Assembly (NCBI GenBank): GCA_021818505.1 | Contig: JAKADX010000011.1 | Span: 1 to 64,000 of the forward strand | Direction of reading: 5' to 3' | Length of the DNA stretch: 64,000 nucleotides | Origin: Pseudomonadota bacterium | Lineage (GTDB): Bacteria; Pseudomonadota; Alphaproteobacteria; Acetobacterales; Acetobacteraceae | Shown: one piece after another, positions 9,250 to 19,282 of the stretch | Layout: every line of letters starts with the position of its first letter | Position numbering within the stretch: the first letter of the stretch is position 1 | Notes under the pieces: generated by a model | What the model saw: the letters and a program-made list of their open reading frames with translations, nothing else | Databases searched by the model: none | Told to the model about the DNA's origin: nothing | Position numbers and translations under genes: made by a program

Positions 9250-10493
9250 CAGGCGAAGAACTCCCGCACGCGCGCCAGCGTGTCGGCGAGCGCGTCGATC
9301 TCCTCGTGTGTCGTATAGACGCCGAAACTTGCGCGTGCCGTGCTGTCCACGCCGAAGCGGCGCATCAGCGGCTCGGCGCAATGATGCCCGGCGCGCACCG
9401 CGATGCCCTGCCGGTCCAGCAGCGTCGCCACGTCGTGCGCGTGCGCGCGATCCAGCGTAAAGCTGACCACGCCGCCACGGTCCTGCGCGCGGCCGAGCAC
9501 ATGCACGCCCTCGATCGCCGACAGCCGCGCCAGCGCGTGATCGGTCAGGCGCGCTTCATGCGCCGCGATCGCGTCGTAGCCGATCGATTCGACAAAGCCG
9601 ATGGCGGCAGAAAGCCCGATTGCCTCGATGATCGCCGGCGTCCCCGCCTCGAACTTGTGCGGCACCTCGGCCCAGGTGCTGCGCTCCCACGTCACTGAGG
9701 AGATCATGTCGCCACCGCCGAGGAACGGCGGCATTGCCTCCAGCAGTTCGTGCCGCGCCCACAGCACGCCGATCCCCGTCGGGCCATAGAGCTTGTGGCC
9801 GGTGAACACGTAGAAATCGGCGTCCAGCGCCTGAACATCGATGCGCCGGTGCACGATCGCCTGGCTGCCGTCAAACAGCACGCGCGCGCCGTGCGCGTGC
9901 GCGAGCGCGGCGATCCGTTCGGCCGGCGTGCAGGTGCCGAGCACGTTGGACATGTGTGTGATCGCGACGAGGCCGACGCGCCCGTCGGTCAGCAGCGTCT
10001 CCAGCCCCGCCATGTCCAGCTCGCCCGCACCGGTCACCGGGGCGACTCGTAGCTCGATGTCGTGCGCGTCGCGCAGCATCTGCCAGGGCACCAGATTGCT
10101 GTGGTGCTCCATCGCGGAGATCAGCACCGCCTGCCCCGGTCTCAGCACGCTGCGGCCGAAGCTGTGGGCAACGAGGTTGATCGCCTCGGTGCTGTTGCGG
10201 GTGAACACGATTTCCCGTCGGTCGCGCGCGTTCAGCAGGCGCGCCACCGCGTCGCGCGTGCCTTCATAGGCGTCGGTGGTGCGCTCGCTCATCCAGTGCA
10301 GGCCGCGATGCACGTTGGCGTATTGCGATTCCATCGCCTGAACCATCGCGGCGATCACCGCGCGCGGCTTCTGCGCGCTGGCGGCGCTGTCCAGATAGAC
10401 CAGCTGCTTGCCGCGTATCGTCTGGCGCAGGATCGGGAACTCGTCACGGATCGCGGCGATGTCCAGCAGCGCGGGGCGCGTGGTCACGTTCAT
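9249..10493 (-). CDS. sufS: Cysteine desulfurase SufS
   Basis: A PLP-dependent group II cysteine desulfurase that mobilises sulfur from L-cysteine for cluster assembly. At 414 residues it opens with DEFPILRQTIRGKQLVYLD. The PLP lysine K234 is in FTGHKLYGPTGIG and the persulfide cysteine C372 in VRAGHHCAEPLMRR, with the short loop of the SufS group. The PLP-side motif reads DGSQAIVHRRIDVQ. The start at ATG 10493 overlaps sufD as ATGA; a longer frame upstream is only sufD shadow. Confidence 0.95.
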   Translation of the reverse strand: MNVTTRPALLDIAAIRDEFPILRQTIRGKQLVYLDSAASAQKPRAVIAAMVQAMESQYANVHRGLHWMSERTTDAYEGTRDAVARLLNARDRREIVFTRNSTEAINLVAHSFGRSVLRPGQAVLISAMEHHSNLVPWQMLRDAHDIELRVAPVTGAGELDMAGLETLLTDGRVGLVAITHMSNVLGTCTPAERIAALAHAHGARVLFDGSQAIVHRRIDVQALDADFYVFTGHKLYGPTGIGVLWARHELLEAMPPFLGGGDMISSVTWERSTWAEVPHKFEAGTPAIIEAIGLSAAIGFVESIGYDAIAAHEARLTDHALARLSAIEGVHVLGRAQDRGGVVSFTLDRAHAHDVATLLDRQGIAVRAGHHCAEPLMRRFGVDSTARASFGVYTTHEEIDALADTLARVREFFA

Positions 10494-11769
10494 GCCGCCT
10501 GCCTTTCCCACCATTGCGCGACCGCCGATTCCAGCACCACCCGCCCGGCCTCGTGCGCGATCGGGTCCAGCGCATCGGCCAGGAACGCGCGCACCAGCAT
10601 CGCGCGTGCGTCCGCCTCGGCGATGCCGCGGCTGCGCAGATAGAACAACTGCTCGGCGTCCAGCTCGCCGACCGTGGCGCCGTGGCTGCACTTCACATCG
10701 TCGGCGTAGATTTCCAGCTGCGGCTTGCTGTCCACCTCGGCTTCGGTGCTAAGCAGCAGCGCCTGGTTCATCTGATATCCGTCGGTCTTCTGCGCGTCCC
10801 GCGCGACCTCGATCTTGCCCTGGAACACGCCGCGCGCGCGCCCGGTCAGCACGTTCTTCACCGTCTGGCGCGAGATGCAGGACGGCGCATCGTGCGTCAC
10901 CACGGTCGTGAAATCGCCGTGCTGCGTGCCGCCGAGCAGTTGTACCGCGTTCAGATGCGCTGTCGCACCGCGACCGGCCAGCCGTGCATGGACTTCCAGC
11001 CGCGCCAGCCGCGCGCCCAGCGTCAGGGCGAAGCTGTCGTAACTCCCGCGCTGCGCGACATCGGCATAGAGTGTGGAGATGTGGAACGCCGCCCGGCTTT
11101 CGTCCTGCAGGCGCAGATGCGTCAGCGTCGCGGCGGCGCCGACGGTGATTTCGAATACCGGGTTGTGCAGATAGGCGCCCTCACCGATCGCGACCTCGAT
11201 CAGCGTCAGCCGCGCGCTGTCACCAAGATTCAACGCATGGCGGGGATGAAACGCGACCGGGCGATCCGGTGATCCGCCGATGCCGACGCTCGCCAACAGC
11301 AGCGTCCCGGCATCCGCTCCGGCGGCGACTTCGATCGCGGCGCCGTCCTCGGCCAGCATCGTGTTAAGCGCCACCAACGGCTCGCGCCCGGGCTGCGCCA
11401 ACGCGCCATAGGCCGGGCCGCCGACGCGTACCGACGCGCCCGACGGCACCACCGAAAGATCGTCGCGGAACCGGCCATCCACGAAAACCAGTCGCGGTGC
11501 GTCGATCTGCGGCAACCGCGTCATCAGCGCCGCGCAATCCGCCACCGGCGTCAGCGGTTCGGCGAAGCGAGTCTCCACGAGTGGGCGGAGGCTGGTGTAG
11601 TGCCACGCCTCGTCGCGCACGCCAGGCAGGCCGCGCGCGCGGAACGCGGCGGCGCCGGCGTCCCGCGCTGCCGCGTCGCCCGGCAGCCGGTCGCGCAGCC
11701 CCTCGTAACGTGCGACGAACGCCGCTGCGCCGTCGCGCAACCACGCCGGCTGCAACTGCGTGACCGCGT

Positions 11770-11773
<4 letters not shown>
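10490..11773 (-). CDS. sufD: Fe-S cluster assembly protein SufD
   Basis: The SufD subunit of the SufBC2D scaffold on which clusters are built. At 427 residues, the C-terminal beta-helix core has the family pattern HISRQTVKNVLTGRARGVFQGKIEV (shown here as ISRQTVKNVL then ARGVFQGKIEV), followed by TDGYQMNQALLLS and CSHGATVGELDAEQLFYLRSRG. The N-terminal half is variable, as is normal for SufD. Its ends overlap both neighbours by 4 bases (ATGA), so the operon is read as one coupled unit. Confidence 0.94.
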
Positions 11774-12522
<749 letters not shown>

Positions 12523-12524
12523 GG

Positions 12525-14009
12525 TCAGCCCACCGAACCTTCGAGGCTCACGGCCAGCAGCTTCTGCGCCTCCACGGCGAATTCCATCGGCAGTTCCTTC
12601 AGCACGTCCTTGCAGAACCCGTTGACAATCAGGTTGACCGCGTCCTCCTCCGACAACCCGCGCTGGCGGCAGTAGAACAACTGGTCCTCGGCGATCTTCG
12701 AGGTCGTTGCCTCATGCTCGACCCGTGCGGTTGGGTTGCGGCTTTCGATATACGGTACGGTGTGCGCGCCACAGCGGTCGCCGATCAGCAGGCTGTCGCA
12801 CTGCGTATGGTTTCGCGCCCCCGCCGCCTTCGGCATGATACGCACCAGCCCGCGATAGGTGTTGTCCGACCGCCCGGCGCTGATGCCTTTGGAGACGATG
12901 GTGCTGCGCGTGTTGCGGCCGATATGGATCATCTTGGTTCCGGTATCGGCCTGCTGACGGTTGGTCGTCACCGCGACCGAGTAGAACTCGCCCACGCTGT
13001 CGTCGCCCTGCAGGATGCAGCTCGGGTATTTCCAGGTGATCGCCGATCCGGTCTCCACCTGCGTCCAGCTGATCTTGCTGCGCGCCCCGCGGCAGGCGCC
13101 GCGCTTGGTGACGAAGTTGTAGATGCCGCCGCGCCCTTCCGCGTCGCCGGGGTACCAGTTCTGTACCGTGCTGTACTTGATCTGCGCGTCGTCGAGAGCG
13201 ATCAGCTCGACCACCGCGGCGTGCAACTGGTTCTCGTCGCGCTGCGGCGCGGTGCAGCCCTCAAGATACGAGACATAGCTGCCGACGTCGGCGATGATCA
13301 GCGTGCGCTCGAACTGGCCGGTGTTGCGGGCATTGATGCGGAAATAGGTGGACAGCTCCATCGGGCAGCGCACGCCCGGCGGCACATAGACGAAGCTGCC
13401 GTCGGTGAACACGGCGGAGTTCAGCGCCGCATAGAAATTGTCACCCTGCGGCACGACGCTGCCGAGATACTTGCGCACGAGATCGGGATGTTCGCGCACC
13501 GCCTCGCTGATCGGGCAGAAGATCACGCCGGCTTTCGCCAGCGTCGCGCGGAACGTCGTTGCGACCGAGACGCTGTCGAACACGGCATCCACCGCGACCG
13601 GCGCACCCTCGCCCTCGGCCGGCTCGACGCCGGCGAGGATCGCCCGTTCCTTCAGCGGGATGCCGAGCTTCTCATAGGTCGCCAGCAGCGCAGGATCGAC
13701 CTCGGCCAGGCTGGCGGGGCCGGGCTTGCGCTTGGGGGCCGCGTAATAGTGCAGGTCCTGATAATCGATGGGCGGGTGTGCGACATGTGCCCAGTGCGGC
13801 TCGGCCATCGCCTGCCACGCCGCGAACGCCTTGAGCCGCCACTCCAGCAGCCACTCCGGCTCTTCCTTGCGCGCCGAGATCAGCCGGATGATGTCGGCGT
13901 TCAGGCCCTTCGGCGCCAGCTCCATCTCGATATCGGTGGAGAACCCCCACTTGTACGGGGTCTGCGTCACCGCGTGGACGGTCTGCATCGGCTCGGCGGC
14001 TTGCGACAT
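12525..14009 (-). CDS. sufB: Fe-S cluster assembly protein SufB
   Basis: The main scaffold subunit of SufBC2D, carrying the nascent cluster and SufS/SufU sulfur input. At 494 residues the family blocks are [68 protein letters not shown] and [28 protein letters not shown] (only its first part is needed: [17 protein letters not shown]), then GHTVPYIES-like ending motifs. The ATG at 14009 is chosen because the conserved N-terminus starts just after; it is 8 bases downstream of the rrf2 stop. Confidence 0.96.
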   Translation of the reverse strand: MSQAAEPMQTVHAVTQTPYKWGFSTDIEMELAPKGLNADIIRLISARKEEPEWLLEWRLKAFAAWQAMAEPHWAHVAHPPIDYQDLHYYAAPKRKPGPASLAEVDPALLATYEKLGIPLKERAILAGVEPAEGEGAPVAVDAVFDSVSVATTFRATLAKAGVIFCPISEAVREHPDLVRKYLGSVVPQGDNFYAALNSAVFTDGSFVYVPPGVRCPMELSTYFRINARNTGQFERTLIIADVGSYVSYLEGCTAPQRDENQLHAAVVELIALDDAQIKYSTVQNWYPGDAEGRGGIYNFVTKRGACRGARSKISWTQVETGSAITWKYPSCILQGDDSVGEFYSVAVTTNRQQADTGTKMIHIGRNTRSTIVSKGISAGRSDNTYRGLVRIMPKAAGARNHTQCDSLLIGDRCGAHTVPYIESRNPTARVEHEATTSKIAEDQLFYCRQRGLSEEDAVNLIVNGFCKDVLKELPMEFAVEAQKLLAVSLEGSVG

Positions 14010-14017
14010 CTCGGCTC

Positions 14018-14488
14018 CTATTCGGCAGCGGCGGCCGCCGCGGCCAGCGGCACGCGCAGCGCCGCCGGGATCGAGGCCGCCCGCATCTCGGCCAGCGTGA
14101 TCTCGTTCAGCGCGCCGCGGATGGCATCGTTTACCAGGTCCCACCGGCCCTTGACCGCGCACAGGCTCTGCACGTCGCAGCCTCCGGCACCGCCATCGAC
14201 GCAGGCGGTCAGCGCGATCGGCCCATCGACCACGGCGATCACATCGCTGATCGCGATGCGCTCGAGCGGACGCGCCAGCCGATAGCCGCCGCGCGCCCCG
14301 CGCTGGGAGGCGACCAGCCCGCCGCAGGTCAGCGCCTTCAGCACCTTCGCCACTGTCGGCTCCGGCACTCCCGTCGCAGCGGCGATGCCCGGCGACGTCT
14401 GCACGGCATCCTCACCGCCGTGCTCGCCCTCGGCGAGGCGGATCAGGACGACAACGGCATAGTCGGTGAGCTTGGAAAGCCTCAGCAT
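14018..14488 (-). CDS. Rrf2 family transcriptional regulator of the SUF system
   Basis: The winged-helix Fe-S sensing repressor that heads the suf operon. At 156 residues, the helix-turn-helix is at about 30-70 ([20 protein letters not shown], then [11 protein letters not shown]) and three cysteines C96, C104 and C110 are placed to ligate a cluster. The C-x8-C-x5-C spacing differs from the classic IscR C-x5-C-x5-C and fits the SUF-operon Rrf2 subgroup (TIGR02944-like). It ends in a long alanine run. Autoregulation through the 118-base divergent region shared with the P-type ATPase is likely but inferred. Confidence 0.9.
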   Translation of the reverse strand: MLRLSKLTDYAVVVLIRLAEGEHGGEDAVQTSPGIAAATGVPEPTVAKVLKALTCGGLVASQRGARGGYRLARPLERIAISDVIAVVDGPIALTACVDGGAGGCDVQSLCAVKGRWDLVNDAIRGALNEITLAEMRAASIPAALRVPLAAAAAAAE

Positions 14489-14606
14489 GGCGGATGGCGC
14501 CCTATGGGCCGCGTAACCGGACCCCCATGGTCCTGATTGGGGCGACATGGGGCATCCGGCGCGGCAGGTCAAGCCCGCGCGCGCGTTTGGTGCTAGGTTT
14601 TCGGCC

Positions 14607-16874
14607 ATGTCCCGGCCGCACCTGATGCTGCTTTCCGTCCTGCTGCTCGGCATCGCCGGCGCGGTGCTTTCGGCTCTCGGGGAGGAGAGCGCGGCACGGA
14701 TCGCCTGGGGCGCGGCGGCGGTGCCGATCGCGCTCGACCTGTTGATCTCCTCGGGCCGCGCGCTGGCAGGGGGCGCCATCGGGGTGGACGTGATCGCCCT
14801 GCTGGCGATCGGCACGGCGCTCGTAATGGGTGAGGCGTTCGCCGCGGCGCTGATCGCGCTCATGGTCGCCGGGGGCAACGCGCTGGAGGCGTTTGCCGAG
14901 GGCCGTGCGCGGCGCGAGATGACGGCCCTGCTCGCCCGCGTCCCGCGCGTCGCGCACCGCACAGTGGATGGACAAATCAGCGACATCGCCGTCGAGGCGA
15001 TCCGCCCTGGCGACCTGCTGCTGGTCAAGCCTGGCGAGACGCTGCCGGTGGACGGTGTGCTGGAGGACACGGCGGCCTCGCTCGACGAGGCGGCCCTGAC
15101 CGGGGAGCCGCTGCCGGTCGCGCGTTCCGCCGGGGAGGCGGTGCGCAGCGGCGTGGTGAACGCCGGCGGGCCGCTACGGCTGCGCGCGGGCGCCACCGCC
15201 GAGGCCAGCACCTACGCCGCCATCGTCCGTCTGGTCCGCGCCGCCGCAGCGGAGCGCCCGCCGATGGCGCGGCTGGCGGACCGCTGGGCGCTGGCTTTCC
15301 TGCCGGCGACCCTGTTGGTGGCGGGGCTGGCCTGGTTCCTGTCGGCCGATCCGGAGCGGGCGCTGGCAGTGCTGGTGGTGGCAACGCCCTGCCCGCTTAT
15401 CCTGGCGACCCCGGTGGCCCTGGTCTGCGGCATCTCGCGCGCGGCGAAGCGGGGCGCGGTCATCAAGGGCGGCGGCGCGCTTGAACGGCTGGCGCGGGTG
15501 CGCACGGCGCTGTTCGATAAGACCGGCACACTCACCTCCGGCACGCCGCACGTTGCGGCGATCGCGCCGATGCCGGGCTTCACGGCTGATGAGGTGCTCG
15601 GCTTGGCCGCCGCGCTCGATCAGATGTCGCAGCACGTGGTGGCGCGCGCGGTGGTGGCGGCTGCGCAGGCCGCCGGGCTGGCGCTGCCGCTGCCGCGGGA
15701 CGTGACCGAGATTCCCGGCGGCGGGGTTGGCGGCACGGTGGAGGGGCGGGCCGTGTTGGTTGGCAGCGGCGGTCTGCTGCAGGCTCAGGGCTGCACGCTG
15801 CCTGATGCGGGAGCGTCCAGCCGTCTGGCGGCGGCAGCAGCAGCGGCGGCCTGGGTCGCCGTGGACGGGCGGGTGGCCGGCGTGCTGTTGCTCTCCGACC
15901 GGCTGCGGCCCGAGGCGCCGCGGGCGCTGCGGGCGCTGCGCGCGGCGGGAGTGACGCGGCTGGTCATGGTCAGCGGCGACCGCGCCGCCGCGGCCGAGGC
16001 GATCGGTACGGCGCTCGGCCTCGACGCGGTGCGAGCCGAGCTGACACCGGCGGAGAAGATCGCGGCGGTGCGGGCGGAGGGCGCGGCCGGCCCGACGCTG
16101 ATGGTCGGCGACGGCATCAATGACGCGCCTGCCCTGGCGGCGGCCGATGTCGGAGCGGCGATGGGGGCGCGTGGGGCGGCCGCGGCGGCTGAGGCGGCCG
16201 ATGTGGTGCTGCTGGTGGACCGACTGGACGCGCTTGCGGCGGCGGTCGGCTCGGCGCGGCGCGCGCGGGCGATCGCGCTGCAATCCATCGCTGTCGGCAT
16301 GGGCCTGTCGGCACTCGCGATGCTGGCCGCCGCCCTCGGCCATTTGCCACCGGTGTTTGGCGCGCTGTTGCAGGAGGCGATCGACGTCGCGGTGATCGTG
16401 AACGCGCTGCGCGTGCTGCGCGGTCCACCGGTGCCGGCGCCGCTGCCCGATTCCGCTGGAGTGCCGCGCATGTTGCAGGAGCATGAGCGGTTGCGCCGTC
16501 TCGGCGTGCGGATGCGCCGGGCCGCCGACCAGCTTGATGCCGCCGCGCCGCCGCCGGAGGCGGACCTGCGCGCCATCGTCGCCGAGCTGCAAACGCTCCT
16601 GCTGCCGCATCAGCAGACCGAGGAGCGGCTGCTGTTCCCGCAACTGGCGCAGCGGCTGGGCGGGCGCGACCCGACCGGCACACTGATCCGGATGCACGAG
16701 GAGCTTGCCGAGCTTTCCTCACGCCTCGCCGGCCTCGCCGGGTCGCTCGACCCACAGGCCGCATCGGATGGCGAGCGGCGGGAGGTGCGGCGGCTGCTCT
16801 ACGCGCTCGATGCGATCGTGGCGCTCCATCTGACCGCCGAGGAAGAAGTGCTGGAGCAGGCCGGCGGCGGTTGA
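14607..16874 (+). CDS. Heavy-metal P1B-type ATPase with C-terminal hemerythrin domain (P1B-5-like)
   Basis: A metal-exporting ATPase of the cytoplasmic membrane, 755 residues. P-type motifs are TGEP (165-168), the membrane metal motif TPCP (260-263) in place of CPC, phosphorylation site DKTGT (304-308) and GDGINDAP (501-508). The usual SEHP locus reads SQHV. Residues 622-750 form a hemerythrin-like HHE domain: H626, H668-x3-E672, H697, H741-x3-E745. There is no N-terminal Cys metal domain. TPCP plus a C-terminal hemerythrin domain defines the P1B-5 group, known from Sinorhizobium Nia for Ni/Fe export. It faces the suf operon, so an iron-related role is plausible. ATG 14607 is chosen at the start of the first hydrophobic segment. 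Confidence 0.88.
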   Translation: MSRPHLMLLSVLLLGIAGAVLSALGEESAARIAWGAAAVPIALDLLISSGRALAGGAIGVDVIALLAIGTALVMGEAFAAALIALMVAGGNALEAFAEGRARREMTALLARVPRVAHRTVDGQISDIAVEAIRPGDLLLVKPGETLPVDGVLEDTAASLDEAALTGEPLPVARSAGEAVRSGVVNAGGPLRLRAGATAEASTYAAIVRLVRAAAAERPPMARLADRWALAFLPATLLVAGLAWFLSADPERALAVLVVATPCPLILATPVALVCGISRAAKRGAVIKGGGALERLARVRTALFDKTGTLTSGTPHVAAIAPMPGFTADEVLGLAAALDQMSQHVVARAVVAAAQAAGLALPLPRDVTEIPGGGVGGTVEGRAVLVGSGGLLQAQGCTLPDAGASSRLAAAAAAAAWVAVDGRVAGVLLLSDRLRPEAPRALRALRAAGVTRLVMVSGDRAAAAEAIGTALGLDAVRAELTPAEKIAAVRAEGAAGPTLMVGDGINDAPALAAADVGAAMGARGAAAAAEAADVVLLVDRLDALAAAVGSARRARAIALQSIAVGMGLSALAMLAAALGHLPPVFGALLQEAIDVAVIVNALRVLRGPPVPAPLPDSAGVPRMLQEHERLRRLGVRMRRAADQLDAAAPPPEADLRAIVAELQTLLLPHQQTEERLLFPQLAQRLGGRDPTGTLIRMHEELAELSSRLAGLAGSLDPQAASDGERREVRRLLYALDAIVALHLTAEEEVLEQAGGG

Positions 16875-16928
16875 CCCGCGCCGCCTGCTCGCCGATGAAC
16901 GCTCCGATGCCGTATCGCGCCCCTGTCC

Positions 16929-17531
16929 ATGTCTGACGTTGTGGTCACGCCGCGCCCGGCCGCGAGCCTGCTGCTGCTGCGCGAGGCGGCGGACGGGCCG
17001 GAGGTGCTGATGGGCCTGCGCGGCGCCGGGCATCGATTCATGCCCAACCGCATGGTGTTCCCCGGCGGTGCGGTCGATGCCGAGGACCACGCCGCCTCCT
17101 GCGCCGCGCCATTGCGCGCGGAGGTGCTGCAGCGGCTGGAGGTGGCGGCCGACGCTTCGCTCGCGCGCGCGCTCGGCATCGCCGCGGCGCGGGAGCTGGA
17201 GGAGGAGACGGGGCTGTCGCTCGGCCGCCCGCCGCGGCTCGACGCGCTGGATTATCTGTGCCGCGCCATCACGCCCGCGCGGCAGCCGCTGCGCTTCGAC
17301 GCCCGCTTCTTCGTTGCCGACGCCGCCACAGCCTCCGGTGCGCTCGCCGGCTCGGGCGAACTGGAGGGGGTGCGCTTCTATGCGGTGGCCGAGGCGCTGA
17401 CGCTCGACCTGGCACTGGTCACGCGCGGGGTGTTGGAGCGGCTGCTGGAATGGCGGGCGATGACCCCCGCCGCGCGCGCGGCCCGGCCGCATGGCCACGT
17501 GCTCATCGAGAAGGAATGGCAGATTGAATAG
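16929..17531 (+). CDS. NUDIX hydrolase
   Basis: A hydrolase of nucleoside diphosphate-linked substrates, 200 residues, cytosolic. The Nudix box is split by an insertion: FPGGAVDAED (about 41-50), then ARELEEETGLSLG (about 84-96) carries the REXXEEXG metal ligands. This long-box arrangement resembles the NUDT19/CoA-type branch, but the substrate cannot be assigned. It starts 54 bases after the ATPase stop and ends 3 bases from the convergent MBL gene. Confidence 0.82.
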   Translation: MSDVVVTPRPAASLLLLREAADGPEVLMGLRGAGHRFMPNRMVFPGGAVDAEDHAASCAAPLRAEVLQRLEVAADASLARALGIAAARELEEETGLSLGRPPRLDALDYLCRAITPARQPLRFDARFFVADAATASGALAGSGELEGVRFYAVAEALTLDLALVTRGVLERLLEWRAMTPAARAARPHGHVLIEKEWQIE

Positions 17532-17534
17532 CGG

Positions 17535-18332
17535 TCAGCGGAGCCGCCATACCCCGCCGTCATCCGTCGCCACGCCATCGGCAGCGAGCTTGCGCAGGTG
17601 CGCGGTCACGCTCGCCTCGGCGGCGCCGCGCAGGCGGGGGTCGAGGGGGACGTAGAGCTGTTCCACCAGCGTCGCCGGGACGGCCGGCGCCGCACGCAGC
17701 GCCGCGACGATCGCGGCCTCCCGCTGTAGCCGGTGGCGCAGCAACGCCTCGGTGAAGCGGCGGGGGTCGGTGATCGGAGGCCCATGTCCGGGCAGGAACA
17801 GGATGTCGCCGCGCCGTGCCAGCAGCCGCCGCAGCCCCGCGATATAATCCGCCATATCGCCCTCGGGCGGGATCACGACACTGGTGGCGAAGCTCATCAC
17901 GTGATCGCCGGTGCAGACCACGCCGTCCTCCCGCGCGAAGCAGACGTGGTCCGCCGCGTGGCCGGGCGTGTGCAGCGCCGTCCAGATGCCGATGCGCGCG
18001 CCGTCGGCCAGCCCCCGCGCGGCGGCGAACACCTCCGCCCCCGTCGCGGCCGTCAGGGCGGGCAGCGCGCCGATATGGTCGGGATGGCCGTGGGTCAAAA
18101 AGATGCGCGTCACCTTGCCCGCCGCCGCAAGGATCGCCGCGACGTGGCCGGCGTCGTCAGGACCGGGGTCGAGCACCGTGGTTCCGGTGGCGCCTTCGAT
18201 CAAATAGGTGTTGGTGCCGTGATAGGTCAGCGGGCTGGCATTGGGTGCGACAAGCCGGCGGATCCCAGGGGCAACCGAGAACGCGACGTCGTGCGGCGGC
18301 GGTGCCTCGGTGAGCAGGGCGAGCGGCGTCAT
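17535..18332 (-). CDS. MBL-fold metallo-hydrolase (LACTB2-like)
   Basis: A 265-residue metallo-beta-lactamase-fold hydrolase. The zinc motif is H81-x-H83-x-D85-H86 (THGHPDH), with further ligands in LHTPGHAADH, CTGDHV and LPGHGPPI. A C-terminal winged-helix-like segment (about 215-265, DPRLRGAAEASVTAHLRKL) is typical of the LACTB2 group of RNases/hydrolases. The ATG at 18332 overlaps the EamA stop as ATGA. The physiological substrate is unknown. Confidence 0.85.
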   Translation of the reverse strand: MTPLALLTEAPPPHDVAFSVAPGIRRLVAPNASPLTYHGTNTYLIEGATGTTVLDPGPDDAGHVAAILAAAGKVTRIFLTHGHPDHIGALPALTAATGAEVFAAARGLADGARIGIWTALHTPGHAADHVCFAREDGVVCTGDHVMSFATSVVIPPEGDMADYIAGLRRLLARRGDILFLPGHGPPITDPRRFTEALLRHRLQREAAIVAALRAAPAVPATLVEQLYVPLDPRLRGAAEASVTAHLRKLAADGVATDDGGVWRLR

Positions 18333-19267
18333 GCCGAGACGGCCCGCTCGGCGCGGCTGCGCCGGTGTTCGGCAAGGACGGTCGACAGCCCGGCCGCGAC
18401 CACCAGCAGCGCCCCTCCCATGGTCAAGGTCGCGGGGGTCTGGCCGAAGAAGAGATAGCCCAGCACCACCGCCCAGATCAGCCCGACATACTCGAAGGGT
18501 GCCAGCGCCGCCATCGGCGCCAGCGCCCCGGCGTGAGAATAGAGCCAGTGCGCGACCCCGTTGGTCAGCCCGAGCACCAGCACGCAGGCCACCGCCAGCA
18601 CGCTGATACCCGGCGAGGGAAAGCCCAGCGCCAGTAGCAACAGCCCGATCGGCAGATGCGCCAGCAGCAGCCAGAAGGCCAGGCACTCCGGCGTCTCGGT
18701 GGTCGCCAGGACGCGCGTCATGTTGCGGCTGATCGCCATGAACACGACGCCGACCAGCAGCAGCGCCGCCGCCGGCCGCCACAGATCGCCACCCGGCCGC
18801 ATCATCACCAGCATCCCCAGGAAGCCGATGCCGGTCGCTAGCCCCCGCCGCCAGCCGACGCGCTCGGCCAGCATAGGGCCAGCCAGCAGCACCATGACCA
18901 GTGGCGCCGCGTAGCCCACGGCGTAGCTGTCGGCGAGGCCAAGCGACCAGCTCCAGGCGACGTACCAGGTCAGCGAGGCGAGCGCGTGGATGGTGCTGCG
19001 GAAGGCGACCAGCCGGCTGCGCACGGGGCGCAGCCTGCGCAGCCCGTCCGGGCGGCCGAGCGCCAGTGCCGCGACCACGCTGGCCCCGACGACGGCGCGA
19101 CCGGCCATCGCGCCGACCACACCCATGACCGGCAGCGCCAGTACCGTCGCCACATCGCCGAGCGTGAGCAGCAGGAAGCAGAGATTGGCCAGCGCGATGC
19201 CGCGCACCGTCTCCGCCCCGCTGTCGCGCAAGGCGCGCCGCGTCGTGCGGTCAGGCACGGGCGGCAC
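18329..19267 (-). CDS. EamA/DMT family transporter
   Basis: An inner-membrane protein of 312 residues with about ten hydrophobic helices in two EamA repeats, for example FLLLTLGDVATVLALPV, SYAVGYAAPLVMVLLAGPML and the second-repeat APFEYVGLIWAVVLGYLFFG. Family members export amino acids or other metabolites, but none can be named here. It is coupled to the MBL gene downstream by a 4-base overlap. Confidence 0.85.
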   Translation of the reverse strand: MPPVPDRTTRRALRDSGAETVRGIALANLCFLLLTLGDVATVLALPVMGVVGAMAGRAVVGASVVAALALGRPDGLRRLRPVRSRLVAFRSTIHALASLTWYVAWSWSLGLADSYAVGYAAPLVMVLLAGPMLAERVGWRRGLATGIGFLGMLVMMRPGGDLWRPAAALLLVGVVFMAISRNMTRVLATTETPECLAFWLLLAHLPIGLLLLALGFPSPGISVLAVACVLVLGLTNGVAHWLYSHAGALAPMAALAPFEYVGLIWAVVLGYLFFGQTPATLTMGGALLVVAAGLSTVLAEHRRSRAERAVSA

Positions 19268-19282
19268 GCCTTGCGGTGCGGT

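Noticed and set aside
12714-14285. Long plus-strand frame opposite sufB
   Set aside because: Antisense shadow produced by high GC; sufB on the minus strand has full family motifs.
14544-14572. TTGACC and CATGTC as promoter of the suf operon (minus strand)
   Set aside because: The -35 is good but the -10 matches only 2 of 6 positions, so it is not listed as a feature.
16872-16900. TTGACC after the P-type ATPase as Nudix promoter
   Set aside because: The -10 candidate GATGAA matches poorly, and the sequence overlaps the ATPase stop.
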